Numbered from the stretch's first letter, positions 1 through 8,624 are shown. The stretch: 64,000 nucleotides of DNA from Fructilactobacillus carniphilus (GCF_024029675.1 NZ_CP097121.1:496001-560000); one strand, 5' to 3'. Notes: generated by a model from the sequence alone, not told the origin. Numbers and translations: made by a program.

Positions 1-43
1 TAATTGATCCGGAATTTAAATATTCTGCTAATGGATTACTCAT
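1..43 (-). CDS. Start of a gene cut by the window edge, probably primosomal protein DnaD
   Basis: Only the first 14 codons are in the window (M-S-N-P-L-A-E-Y-L-N-S-G-S-I). A strong ribosome binding site (AAGGAG, about 6 nt before the ATG at 43) shows this is a real start. The Y-L-x-x-G pattern resembles the N-terminus of lactobacillar DnaD, the replication restart protein often encoded near dinG and ypmB in Bacillota. The fragment is too short to exclude another protein. The gene follows ypmB by 12 nt and is probably co-transcribed with it. Confidence 0.5.
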   Translation of the reverse strand, partial: MSNPLAEYLNSGSI

Positions 44-55
44 CCTAAGCTCCTT

Positions 56-553
56 TTACAAATCAATTTTCTTAATGAGTTTTCCCGATTTGAAGTTAAT
101 CAATACGTAGTGCAGTTGATCACCATTTTGAATGGTAACCGCCCACGTTGGCTTCTTTTTATTGATTAATAATCCGGCGTTGGTTACCTTCCCCTTGACG
201 TGTTGTTGGGCAATGGCACTCGCTTTTTCTGCGGTAATTCCATCATTTTGCTTCATCACTTGAATGTGTTTCCAATCGCCACTAACCACGGCATAAACGG
301 GTTGATTAGAACTGTTTTTCCCAACCACGGTGTAATATGGTTGTTTTCCAACATTTGCTTTATACGTCCGTTGCACGTTATGAATTTGGGCATGCTGTTC
401 TACTAACTGCGTAGCTGTCTTTAAGGTATGTTTTTGCGGTAACTTGGAAATGAAGACAATCACCATGAGGGCGATAAACAAGACCAATAATATCCCTGCA
501 ATCCAGCTTAACCAGCGTCGAATCAGGATTCTTCGTTTTCTTTCTTCTCGCAT
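56..553 (-). CDS. ypmB: YpmB/TseB-like single-pass membrane protein (DUF5590 type)
   Basis: About 165 residues. A basic N-terminus (KRRILIRR) precedes one transmembrane helix at about residues 11-35, and the rest is an extracytoplasmic domain made of two PepSY-like halves, ending in a lysine-rich tail. Bacillus subtilis YpmB (TseB) has this design and acts with a penicillin-binding protein in cell elongation; that role is inferred here. The ATG at 553 is preferred because GGAAGGA lies 6 nt upstream. The longer reading from 586 would begin inside a TATAAT -10 element and has no ribosome binding site. It follows dinG, as in many Bacillota. Confidence 0.8.
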   Translation of the reverse strand: MREERKRRILIRRWLSWIAGILLVLFIALMVIVFISKLPQKHTLKTATQLVEQHAQIHNVQRTYKANVGKQPYYTVVGKNSSNQPVYAVVSGDWKHIQVMKQNDGITAEKASAIAQQHVKGKVTNAGLLINKKKPTWAVTIQNGDQLHYVLINFKSGKLIKKIDL

Positions 554-584
554 TTTAGATTCCTTCCGTAAGCGTACTAGCTTC

Positions 585-593
585 ATTATAGCA
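585..593 (-). promoter_or_regulatory. Extended -10 promoter for ypmB
   Basis: On the minus strand TGCTATAAT is a perfect extended -10 element directly after the dinG stop codon. No good -35 is seen, which is normal for extended -10 promoters. Transcription would start near 578 and serve ypmB and the following gene. Confidence 0.65.
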
Positions 594-595
594 AA

Positions 596-3403
596 TCATT
601 TTCGTTGATTGTGCTTTAGCAAAAACTCTTTTTGCTGTTGCTGAATCTCTGCAATGGACCCCGTTTTAGCGGTTAGATTTTCTTCCAAAGCCGTTAAAAT
701 TTGATTGCCATACCGCTTGGTTAAAATTCGATTATCGAGGATGGTAATGATGCCATAGTCATCACTACGGCGTAGCAACCGTCCAATTCCTTGCTTCATT
801 TCAATAATGGCATGAGGCAAGGAATAGCTGGTAAATGGATTTTTGTTTTGTTGTTTTAAATAGTGGGCGCGAGCCTGCATCAATGGACTATCCGGGGCGG
901 CAAACGGAATTCGGGGAATAATGATGGATTTTAAATAGTTAGGGGGAAAATCAACCCCCTCCCAAAAACCATTGGCACCTAAAATAATGGGCGCTGTTTT
1001 TCCTTCCGAACGCCGTATAATCTTACTTTGGCTCCCAGAAATTCCGGCTGCTAAAACTGTGCCGATTCCCGCTTGATCATGCAGTTTATCATAAACTGCT
1101 TGAATTAACTCTAAGGAATTAAAGAGGACCAATGTCGGAACTGGTTGCGCATGATAAATTTTTTGGATGGAATTGGCGACGAAGGCAACGTATTCCTCAT
1201 TTTCAACCCCAGCCGGCATCGGTGTATTTTCCGTAATCATTAACTGGACCTGATTTTGATAGTCAAAGTCAGCTGCCAGCCGTTTCATCCGGGTGTTATT
1301 CCGGCGTAAGTCTAACTGATCATAGATATACTGTGATTTTTTCGAGGTAAAGAGCACGGCTCCCGTAAAAATAATTGGTTTAAATGATTGATAAATTTGT
1401 TTATGCAAGCGCGTACTGGTGTCAAACCGCGCTAACTCTAGGCGCATGTTGTTAGGGTCATGGTCGGCCCCGTACCGTAACCAAAATCCGTCAACACTTT
1501 GCTGCTCAGTTACAGACTGTAAAAATGTTTGCATCTGTTCTAAACCTTGTAGCACTTGATGCACGTGTTCGTTAAAGCGTAAAAAAGTTTCGTATTCAGA
1601 AGCCAACCACTGACCATCCGTCTGCCCGAGACTTTGATTAATCGTGGTTAAAAGTTGCTCTAACCGCCGGGCTTGTTGTTCTTGATGCTTTAATTCTACC
1701 TGCTGTTGTTGCATAAACTGGTGTAGTTTTGCTGCTGAAATTCCAATTACATTCGCTTGCTGGGTAAACCGAACTTGCAGCGACTGTATCAAATTTTGTA
1801 ACAATTGCTGCTGTCGTTCTTCGATTTCCGTTAAAGAATCCACCAATCTTTGTAAATTAGAGCTTAAATTCCGATTGTGGTGCACAATCTCCATTAGATT
1901 CTGCTCATGAGTTTGAAAGATATCGTTCCGCACTCGCCCTACGTTTGCTTTGACGGCGCCTAACCACCATTCTTGGCGTTGAGCGGCAAAAGCTACTTCT
2001 GGTAAATGATGGGCTTCGTCCACCACTAGATACGGGGTCCCAGTCAGTTGACGGGTTAACCGTGTGGCATTTTGATATAAATAGTGGTGATTAACAATGA
2101 TTATATCTGTCGTTTGCAAGCGTTGCATTTGCCAGTGCCAAAAATCATAATCCCCGAACTCACTATCAGTAAATTGGGGTTCTGACTGGTAATTAACCTG
2201 TTGTAAAATAGCCGCATTTTGGGGGATGTGCAATTCATCTAGGTCACCCGTTTCCGTCTCTGTTAGCCAGACCAAAATCTGGGCCTTGCTGAATTGTGAC
2301 AAATGATTACTGTCATCCGCCACAACTACTGTCGCAAAACGGGAAAGATCCAGGTAGTGTCGTTTACTTTTTAAGACCAGCGACTGCAAATGAAAGCCCA
2401 AGTTCTGGTTTAGTTGTTCGCGCACGACCGTCTGGAGCTGTTCTTGCAAGCTAATCGTCGCCGTACTGATTACCACGGGAGTGCCGCTTTGACTTAAAAA
2501 CGCTAGTGGCACCAAATAACCTAACGTTTTTCCACTTCCAGTGGGTGCTTCAATTAATAGGTTTCGGGCCGGTTGTTTATTATCTGTAAAGTTTCGATAA
2601 ATTAAATTCATCATTTTACTTTGCGATACCCGCCACTCCAAGTGGCCTGCAAAATCTCGTTCCTTTTGCTTTTTGGATAACGGAAATTTGGTCAACCGGT
2701 TATGTTGGGCTGTGGTCGGAAGCTGATGCTTTTTTAGCACTAATCCTTCTAGTTCGATTAAATCAGCGGGTAGGTGATCGTGTTTGGGATGTACCTTTGC
2801 CCCCATTTTAATGAATTCATGGGTTTGTTGGGGTAGTTTTAAATCTAACGCTAACAGCGATTGCAAAGTCACATTTGGTAAGTCCTGCATTCGTTTAGCA
2901 ATTAGTAGCAATAACTGCGCAGTGGCATCCGCATCGCTAGCAGAAGAATGCGGATGTTGATGTTGAATCTGAAAATGAGCACTTAAATCGCTTAACCGAT
3001 AACTAGTTAACGTCGGAAAAAAGATTTGACTGAGGGTCACCGTATCAATTGCTTCAATCTCTAGGGCAGGAAAGCCCACTCGTTCTAAATGGTGATTCAA
3101 AAAGGGAAAGTCAAAGTTAACGTTATGCGCCACAAAGACCGTTCCTCGCAACATTTGATAAATTTGGGGCGCCAATTGGTCAAAGCTGGGCGCCGTCTTA
3201 ATTGTGGTTTGATCAATCCCGGTTAATTCGGTAATTTCTCGAGGAATTGTCACCCCATCATTTACGTACGTTGAAAAAGTAGAACTAATCTTGCCGTTCT
3301 GCACGAAACTCACACTAAATTGAATAATGCGGTCGTCACGCCGTAAATCAGTTCCCGTGGTTTCCATATCCACCACAGCGTATTTTGAGTTTGAGTCCAT
3401 CAC
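596..3403 (-). CDS. dinG: DinG-family 3'-5' exonuclease/helicase
   Basis: 935 residues, the usual size for the Gram-positive two-domain DinG. The N-terminal DnaQ-like exonuclease shows D12-x-E14 (motif I), HN...FD at 93-98 (motif II) and H152...D157 (motif III), so catalytic residues are present. The helicase follows, with Walker A APTGSGKT at about 286-293 and a DEAH box near 470. The Fe-S cysteines of Escherichia coli DinG are absent, as is normal in this branch. A glutamine-rich segment lies between the helicase halves. The start is GTG at 3403 followed directly by ATG at 3400, and either could be used. It probably acts on single-stranded DNA in repair. Confidence 0.92.
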   Translation of the reverse strand: MMDSNSKYAVVDMETTGTDLRRDDRIIQFSVSFVQNGKISSTFSTYVNDGVTIPREITELTGIDQTTIKTAPSFDQLAPQIYQMLRGTVFVAHNVNFDFPFLNHHLERVGFPALEIEAIDTVTLSQIFFPTLTSYRLSDLSAHFQIQHQHPHSSASDADATAQLLLLIAKRMQDLPNVTLQSLLALDLKLPQQTHEFIKMGAKVHPKHDHLPADLIELEGLVLKKHQLPTTAQHNRLTKFPLSKKQKERDFAGHLEWRVSQSKMMNLIYRNFTDNKQPARNLLIEAPTGSGKTLGYLVPLAFLSQSGTPVVISTATISLQEQLQTVVREQLNQNLGFHLQSLVLKSKRHYLDLSRFATVVVADDSNHLSQFSKAQILVWLTETETGDLDELHIPQNAAILQQVNYQSEPQFTDSEFGDYDFWHWQMQRLQTTDIIIVNHHYLYQNATRLTRQLTGTPYLVVDEAHHLPEVAFAAQRQEWWLGAVKANVGRVRNDIFQTHEQNLMEIVHHNRNLSSNLQRLVDSLTEIEERQQQLLQNLIQSLQVRFTQQANVIGISAAKLHQFMQQQQVELKHQEQQARRLEQLLTTINQSLGQTDGQWLASEYETFLRFNEHVHQVLQGLEQMQTFLQSVTEQQSVDGFWLRYGADHDPNNMRLELARFDTSTRLHKQIYQSFKPIIFTGAVLFTSKKSQYIYDQLDLRRNNTRMKRLAADFDYQNQVQLMITENTPMPAGVENEEYVAFVANSIQKIYHAQPVPTLVLFNSLELIQAVYDKLHDQAGIGTVLAAGISGSQSKIIRRSEGKTAPIILGANGFWEGVDFPPNYLKSIIIPRIPFAAPDSPLMQARAHYLKQQNKNPFTSYSLPHAIIEMKQGIGRLLRRSDDYGIITILDNRILTKRYGNQILTALEENLTAKTGSIAEIQQQQKEFLLKHNQRK

Positions 3404-3508
3404 GTATCTGCCTACTTTCGTTTCTAACTACGCCCATTTTACTACAAATCCTACGGAAACGGGTTCCTTGGCTTCAAGTTCAAAATCAAAGTTTATTTCT
3501 GACTATGG

Positions 3509-3514
3509 TAGAAT
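3509..3514 (+). promoter_or_regulatory. Possible -10 element of the mevalonate operon
   Basis: TAGAAT lies 28 nt before the mvaK1 ATG in the short gap between divergent dinG and mvaK1. The upstream -35 region is poor. Position and -10 match are the only evidence. Confidence 0.35.
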
Positions 3515-3542
3515 AAGACTGATAAGAAAGTGAGCGATTGAA

Positions 3543-4502
3543 ATGAAAAAGAAAGCAACGGGGCACAGTCACGCCAAGGTCATTTTTTTAGGCGAACATA
3601 GTGCCGTTTATCATCAGCCTGCCATTGTTTTTCCCATTCCCCAGGCAAACGTTACCGCAACGTTACAAGCGTCGCCTCAAGGTGTAACTACTATTCACAG
3701 TCAGTACTACTCCGGTCCCATTACAGACTTACCCGCATCAATGGCTGGAATTACCGCGTTAATTAAAAAGCTACACCAAGAATTAAATCCCCAGCATCAA
3801 CCAGTAGCTCTGGAAATTAACAGCACGATTCCCCTAGGACGTGGAATGGGGTCTTCGGCTGCCATTGCGAGTGCCATCATTCGGGGGTATTTTTCTTTTT
3901 TCGAGGTTCCCCTGTCTCGAGCAACCCTGACCGAGTATACCGATATTGAAGAAAAAATCACCCATGGAAATCCGAGTGGGATTGACGCCCAAACGGTGAA
4001 TGTCAGTCACCCGATTTTGTATGAACAACAACAATTTTTTGATTTTACCCCGCTGCTTTCTGGCTTTTTAGTGATTGCGGACACCGGCGTAGCGGGTAAT
4101 ACTAAGACGGCAGTTACTCAGGTTCGGGAATTCCTCGAGGCCGACCCAGTTCGCCAAGGACTCATTACCCGCTTAGGCCACCTAACCGAAATGGTTAAAA
4201 CCTCCCTAACGAATCAGGATTTAATCAAAACGGGTCAGTCGTTGACCGAAGCGCAAGCAATTTTAACCGCGCTCGGCGTTAGCACCCCCAAAATTGAACA
4301 ACTAGTCGTGGTGGCAAACCAGGCAGGCGCCTTAGGGGCCAAATTAACTGGCAGCGGATTAGGTGGTTGTATCATCGCCTTAGCAGCCGATTACCATAGT
4401 GCAAAGCGGGTTGCAGCAGCCTTGACAGACCATGGAGCCGCCCAAACGTGGATTCAATCATTAACTGAATTAAACCCAGAGGAGAATAATGACGATGAAT
4501 AA
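3543..4502 (+). CDS. mvaK1: Mevalonate kinase
   Basis: 319 residues, GHMP kinase family. It phosphorylates (R)-mevalonate to 5-phosphomevalonate using ATP. The ATP-binding GHMP motif PLGRGMGSSA is at residues 97-106, the N-terminus has the expected GHSHAKVIFLGEHS segment, and a late glycine-rich motif (LTGSGLGGC) is present near residue 275. It is first in mvaK1-mvaD-mvaK2-fni and overlaps mvaD by 14 nt, suggesting coupled translation. The ribosome binding site before its ATG is weak. Confidence 0.95.
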   Translation: MKKKATGHSHAKVIFLGEHSAVYHQPAIVFPIPQANVTATLQASPQGVTTIHSQYYSGPITDLPASMAGITALIKKLHQELNPQHQPVALEINSTIPLGRGMGSSAAIASAIIRGYFSFFEVPLSRATLTEYTDIEEKITHGNPSGIDAQTVNVSHPILYEQQQFFDFTPLLSGFLVIADTGVAGNTKTAVTQVREFLEADPVRQGLITRLGHLTEMVKTSLTNQDLIKTGQSLTEAQAILTALGVSTPKIEQLVVVANQAGALGAKLTGSGLGGCIIALAADYHSAKRVAAALTDHGAAQTWIQSLTELNPEENNDDE

Positions 4503-5472
4503 CTATGCCAAAGCCCGGGCGCATACCAATATTGCCCTAGTAAAGTACTGGGGCAAACGAAATGCAGCGCTAAAGTTACCGACCACTAACAGTCTTTCAC
4601 TAACACTTGACCAGTTTTATACTGATACGAGCGTGCAGTTTGACGACCACTTAACTAGCGATCAGGTAACCTTGAACAACCACCGCTTAGATGAACCAGC
4701 CGCTCGCCGCGTTACTGATTTCTTGAACATAGTTCGCAATCAAGCCGGGATTACCACTAAGGCGATCGTTAAAACCACTAATAACGTTCCCACTGCTGCT
4801 GGTTTAGCTTCCTCTGCTTCCGGATTTGCCGCCTTGGCCGCTGCTGCTAGTAAAGCTAGTGGTTTAACTCTAAATCAGCGAGAACTTTCCCGGTTGGCCC
4901 GGCGCGGATCTGGATCCGCTACCCGATCAATTGACGGCGGCTTTGTCGAGTGGCACAAAGGAATTGGAGATCGAACTTCCTTTGCGACCCAGGTTGCCCC
5001 AGCCGATTACTGGGATTTAAACGTCATTGCCATTTTAGTGAACCAACAACCCAAAAAAATGAGTAGTTCTGAAGGCATGCAGCTATCGCAAACGACCTCC
5101 CCTTACTACCACGAATGGGAAAAACTTTGCCAACGTGACTTAAAAAAGCTTAAAATAGCAATTAAAAACCGTAACTTTAATGATTTAGGAACCATTGCTG
5201 AAGAAAATGCGATGCGGATGCACGCCCTGACCCTAAGTGCTGCCCCGGATTTTTGCTACTTCGACGCAGATTCTCTAAAGGCGATGCGCCTCGTTCATCA
5301 GCTCCGCGAATCCGGAATTCCGTGTTACTTTACCATGGATGCCGGTCCTAACGTTAAAGTTTTAGTAGAACCAGAACATCGAGAGTCAGTTGTTTCAACC
5401 TTACAAGCTGCGTTTGGACCAGATCACATTGTCGTGGCTGCTCCCGGTCCCGGTGTTCAATATTTCAGGTAG
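4489..5472 (+). CDS. mvaD: Diphosphomevalonate decarboxylase
   Basis: 327 residues, a normal length. It catalyses ATP-dependent decarboxylation of mevalonate 5-diphosphate to isopentenyl diphosphate. Signature KYWGKR is at residues 19-24 and the GHMP phosphate-binding loop GLASSASG at 105-112. A late aspartate in TMDAGPN matches the catalytic region of the family. GAGGAG precedes the ATG at 4489; an ATG two codons later is an alternative. It overlaps the end of mvaK1 and is followed after 14 nt by mvaK2. Confidence 0.95.
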   Translation: MTMNNYAKARAHTNIALVKYWGKRNAALKLPTTNSLSLTLDQFYTDTSVQFDDHLTSDQVTLNNHRLDEPAARRVTDFLNIVRNQAGITTKAIVKTTNNVPTAAGLASSASGFAALAAAASKASGLTLNQRELSRLARRGSGSATRSIDGGFVEWHKGIGDRTSFATQVAPADYWDLNVIAILVNQQPKKMSSSEGMQLSQTTSPYYHEWEKLCQRDLKKLKIAIKNRNFNDLGTIAEENAMRMHALTLSAAPDFCYFDADSLKAMRLVHQLRESGIPCYFTMDAGPNVKVLVEPEHRESVVSTLQAAFGPDHIVVAAPGPGVQYFR

Positions 5473-5486
5473 AAAGAAGACTAACA

Positions 5487-6554
5487 TTGATTAAAACAAG
5501 CACCCCAGGAAAATTATATCTTGCCGGTGAGTATGCCGTCGTGGAAAACGGTAATCCTGCAATTATTGCTGCGGTTAATCGCTTCGTCACCGTCACCATT
5601 GATGAAAACACAGAGCGCTGTTCCATCACTTCAAAACAGTATGAAAATCATCTCGTCCATTGGGAACGGATTAACTCACGGATGGTGGTTGATGATCGGG
5701 ATAACCCCTTTCAATACATCATTGCGGCCATTCAGGTCACTGAAGACTATGTGCAAGCACTTGGGAAACCGACCCAGAAATATCACCTCAGTGTAAATAG
5801 TGAGCTTGACAGCGGTACGGGGAAAAAGTACGGTCTGGGATCTTCAGCAGCCGTAACGGTGGCCACGATTAAAGCGCTCTGTCAGTTGTACCAGTTAAAC
5901 GTTAGTAAAGTGCAATTATTTAAACTTGCAGCAATTGCGCACTTTAGTGTGCAAGGCAATGGTTCGTTAGGTGACGTGGCCTCTAGCGTGTTTGGCGGCT
6001 TAATCACTTATAGTTCCTTTGACCGGCAATGGCTTTCTGAGTTTCTACATAAAATTACCCTGCCTGAACTCTTAAAACTTGAATGGCCCCGCTTAGAAAT
6101 CACGCCCCTGCAAATTCCACCAGTCTTACGCTTTTTAGTGGGCTGGACCGGTTCCCCCGCTTCTACGTCCCAGTTAATCGATAAGGTCGAACTAAAAAAA
6201 GGAAAACATGGAATTCACTACGAACGCTTCTTACATGACAGTAATAAGTGTGTTCGCGAAATTACCAACGGCTTTCGTCAAAATAATATCCGTTTGATTA
6301 TGCAAAACATCAAGAAAAATCGGGAACTGCTCCAATCTTTGAGTCAAATGGCCGGCGTTTCCATCGAAACTCCGAAATTAGCTCGTTTGATTGAAATCGC
6401 AGAACAATATGGAGGCGTGGCGAAAACCTCTGGTGCTGGTGGTGGCGACTGTGGAATTGTTCTAATCAAATCTGATTGTGACATTGCCGGATTAAAGACT
6501 GCTTGGCAGGAAGCTGGCATTGATCCACTCGACCTTGCCATTTATAACTACTAA
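5487..6554 (+). CDS. mvaK2: Phosphomevalonate kinase
   Basis: 355 residues, GHMP kinase family, converting 5-phosphomevalonate to the diphosphate. The N-terminus TPGKLYLAGEYAV and the motif KYGLGSSAA at 114-122 are diagnostic, and a C-terminal SGAGGGDCG glycine loop completes the fold. Translation starts at TTG (5487), with the purine-rich AGAAAGAAGA just upstream; no ATG fits before the conserved N-terminus. Third gene of the mevalonate operon. Confidence 0.94.
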   Translation: MIKTSTPGKLYLAGEYAVVENGNPAIIAAVNRFVTVTIDENTERCSITSKQYENHLVHWERINSRMVVDDRDNPFQYIIAAIQVTEDYVQALGKPTQKYHLSVNSELDSGTGKKYGLGSSAAVTVATIKALCQLYQLNVSKVQLFKLAAIAHFSVQGNGSLGDVASSVFGGLITYSSFDRQWLSEFLHKITLPELLKLEWPRLEITPLQIPPVLRFLVGWTGSPASTSQLIDKVELKKGKHGIHYERFLHDSNKCVREITNGFRQNNIRLIMQNIKKNRELLQSLSQMAGVSIETPKLARLIEIAEQYGGVAKTSGAGGGDCGIVLIKSDCDIAGLKTAWQEAGIDPLDLAIYNY

Positions 6555-6564
6555 GGAGGAGTCC

Positions 6565-7599
6565 GTGATTAATCGTCAATCTCATCGCAAGGATGAACAC
6601 GTTTCTCTAGCTAAAAAGTTTCATCAACCCTCTCAAGCCGGTTTTGCTGATTTGAAATTCATTCCCAACGGTTTACCTGAACAAGCAGTTGCTAATATCG
6701 ATCTGAAGACGTCATTAGCGGGACATTCCCTCTCAGTCCCCTTTTACATCGAGGCAATGACCGGCGGCAGCCCTTACACGCAAAAGTTAAACCAGCAACT
6801 AGGTCAGATCGCCAAAGAAACTGGACTGGCACTAGCGTTGGGAAGCGCCAGCGTGGCCTTAAAGGATCCAGATAGTGCCGCCAGCTTTACGGTGGCACGC
6901 GAAACTAACCCCACCGGAATGATTATGGGAAACGTCGGTGCCGGGGTCACTCCCGCAGCAGCACAGGCGGTCGTGGATCTCGTTCAAGCTGATGCCTTAG
7001 AAGTTCATCTAAACGTCGTCCAAGAGTTGGTAATGCCTGAGGGCGACCGCGATTTTCATTGGGCAACTAACCTGCAAAACATCATCAACCACGTTTCCGT
7101 ACCTGTCATCGTCAAGGAAGTTGGTTTTGGGCTTGATCAAGATACCATCCGAAAGTTGCACCAACTCGGTGCCACCACTGTAAACGTAGGTGGCTTGGGC
7201 GGAACTAACTTTGCTCAAATCGAAAACTTTCGCAGAAAGCGGAAAGAAATGGCCTATCTGGAGGACTGGGGTTTAACCACGGTACAATCTCTGTACGAAG
7301 CCCAACAAGTTCCTAATATCCAAGTGGTAGCAGCGGGTGGAATTACCAATCCGCTAGAGATTGCTAAAGCCCTTTACCTCGGTGCGGATGCCGTGGGAAT
7401 TGCCAGTGAAATTTTAACCAACCTAATTGACAATGGCGTCGCCGATACCATCCAAATGATTCAGGATTGGATTTATGGGTTAAAGAGCATCATGACGGCG
7501 CTGGGAGTACGAAACATTGCTGAACTTCGGAACCGTCCGGTGGTTCTAAATCCCACGCTAGAGAGTTATTTACGGCAGCGTGACATTCATACCAATTAA
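6565..7599 (+). CDS. fni: Type 2 isopentenyl-diphosphate isomerase (FMN-dependent)
   Basis: 344 residues. It interconverts isopentenyl and dimethylallyl diphosphate using FMN and NAD(P)H. RKDEH at residues 8-12 is the typical N-terminal motif, TGG at 66-68 starts the substrate loop, and VNVGGLGGT and AAGGI motifs of the TIM-barrel flavin site are visible. The start is the GTG at 6565, preceded by a perfect AAGGAGGA; a longer reading from 6520 runs into mvaK2 and has no ribosome binding site. It closes the operon before a strong terminator. The products feed ispA at 44196. Confidence 0.94.
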   Translation: MINRQSHRKDEHVSLAKKFHQPSQAGFADLKFIPNGLPEQAVANIDLKTSLAGHSLSVPFYIEAMTGGSPYTQKLNQQLGQIAKETGLALALGSASVALKDPDSAASFTVARETNPTGMIMGNVGAGVTPAAAQAVVDLVQADALEVHLNVVQELVMPEGDRDFHWATNLQNIINHVSVPVIVKEVGFGLDQDTIRKLHQLGATTVNVGGLGGTNFAQIENFRRKRKEMAYLEDWGLTTVQSLYEAQQVPNIQVVAAGGITNPLEIAKALYLGADAVGIASEILTNLIDNGVADTIQMIQDWIYGLKSIMTALGVRNIAELRNRPVVLNPTLESYLRQRDIHTN

Positions 7600-7629
7600 A
7601 AAAGGATGAGCAAATGCTCATCCTTTTTT
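7598..7629 (+). terminator. Rho-independent terminator of the mevalonate operon, usable from both strands
   Basis: A 15-bp perfect stem (A6 GGATGAGCA and its complement) with a 2-nt loop and a run of six T. The A/T arms make it symmetric, so it may also end the minus-strand transcript of the small locus beginning at 8594. Confidence 0.9.
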
Positions 7630-7654
7630 AGTTAGGCTTCAAATGATTCATCAT

Positions 7655-7807
7655 TTATTTACCAGAAGATCCATCTTTCAATCCTGAAACAAAAGAACTA
7701 ATGAATGAAAGGTTAATAAGTAAATAAATTAAAGATAATACAATAAGAATAACAATAATGGTTTTAATCGGGTTACGTTTAATTATACTTGTAAGTTTTT
7801 TTAGCAT
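7655..7807 (-). CDS. Small membrane peptide, 50 residues, function unknown
   Basis: The ATG at 7807 has AAGGAAGGA 5 nt upstream. The longer reading from 7894 has no ribosome binding site and lies over the CPBP coding end. The peptide has a basic start (LKKLTSIIKRNPIK), one hydrophobic helix at about residues 15-38 and a short tail FVSGLKDGSSGK. It begins 23 nt after the end of the interrupted CPBP frame, so it is probably co-transcribed with it. It could be an accessory or immunity-type peptide, but nothing in it proves a function. Confidence 0.6.
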   Translation of the reverse strand: MLKKLTSIIKRNPIKTIIVILIVLSLIYLLINLSFISSFVSGLKDGSSGK

Positions 7808-7830
7808 AAATTCCTTCCTTATTTTTGCAT

Positions 7831-8499
7831 TTAAAACAAAGCGCTCATAATTACCGCAAAATCTGAAATCCAATGGATATAAATTCCACTCCACAGCGTA
7901 TTAGAGTCCCTCCAGGAAGCAGTGATTGGATAGCGAGTGATTCCTACGATCAAAGGCATCAATAACTCAAAGTGATAGTGAGGTAAATGTAAAAGCGCAA
8001 ATAAGATGCAACCTTATATATTTACAATGGGCCAAGCGAATCTTTTTAGTTTTGTTCTTAATAGTAAATGAATTAATGGAAGCGAAATTGAAGCCATTCC
8101 GACCTCTTCACCCACTAAAGATACTAAAAGTTTAAATGTGACCCAGATTTTAAGAATTAAAGGGGCATGTAAGTGATACGATTCATTAAACATTGTTGTA
8201 TTATGAAATGATTTAAAGCCATTGGGAAAAAATAAAACGACGATTAAAATCGGGATTAGTTCCAAAAAAAACAATAAAAATACATACCATACCAACCGAC
8301 GCCATTTAGACCAAGGAAATGGCTGGAAAAAAAGATGTAAATTAGAAAAACCGTATAGGATTACTAAACTAAGTAGTCCAGTTACTATCATTGATAACCA
8401 ATTAAAGCGAGAATCGAGTAAAATTTCCCCAGCAAAGCCGAGTAAGAAAAGCAAAAATACAATAAAGTATCTTTTGGGTTCAAAGCTTAGCTTTACCAT
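7831..8499 (-). pseudogene. CPBP-family (Abi-like) membrane protein interrupted by an in-frame stop
   Basis: The frame from the ATG at 8499 reads 161 codons to TAA at 8016-8014, then continues in the same frame for 60 more codons to TAA at 7833-7831, for 222 codons in all, a normal CPBP length. The first part has several membrane helices and a GEE motif (E131, E132). Beyond the stop come FALLHLPHY (H171) and WSGIYIHWISD (H209, D213), which fit CPBP motifs 2 and 3. So one nonsense codon separates the glutamate motif from the histidine motifs. In lactobacilli such proteins often sit in bacteriocin loci as immunity-type proteins. A sequencing error or readthrough cannot be excluded. Confidence 0.8.
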
Positions 8500-8594
8500 C
8501 TATGTGCTCCAAATTTACTATTTCCGTCATTTTTACCATTGAAACCTTCAAAATTACTGAGAACGTCTCTTTTATTATTAATAATGAATTCCAC
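8493..8594 (-). CDS. Possible short peptide (30-33 residues) ahead of the CPBP gene
   Basis: An open frame of 33 codons can start at GTG 8594 or, with better spacing (5 nt) from the AAAGGTGG site at 8598-8591, at an ATT codon at 8585. It ends at TAA 8495-8493, overlapping the CPBP ATG at 8499 by 7 nt, an arrangement typical of coupled translation. The peptide is polar and glycine/asparagine-rich and ends in KFGAHRW. It has no double-glycine leader. It may be a bacteriocin-like peptide, a leader or a decayed remnant. No standard start codon is well placed, hence the low confidence. Confidence 0.3.
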   Translation of the reverse strand: MEFIINNKRDVLSNFEGFNGKNDGNSKFGAHRW

Positions 8595-8598
8595 CTTT

Positions 8599-8624
8599 CA
8601 TAACATATTAATTAAGCATAACAT
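8599..8624 (-). repeat. Direct repeat ATGTTATG (two copies, 18-bp period) before the CPBP locus
   Basis: Minus strand: ATGTTATG at 8624-8617 and again at 8606-8599. The repeats sit just upstream of the ribosome binding site of the short peptide frame, where a promoter would lie. Paired direct repeats before bacteriocin operons can bind LytTR-type regulators, but those have a period near 21 bp. This pair is short and AT-rich. Confidence 0.35.

Noticed and set aside
596..3403. Missing Fe-S cysteines in DinG as a defect
   Set aside because: Gram-positive DinG of the exonuclease-fused type normally lacks the cluster.
7655..7894. The longer 79-residue reading of the small membrane peptide
   Set aside because: It has no ribosome binding site and its first part lies in another frame over the interrupted CPBP coding region.
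8222..8542. Plus-strand frame opposite the CPBP gene
   Set aside because: It is lysine-rich, has no ribosome binding site and is antisense to clear CPBP-like coding sequence.
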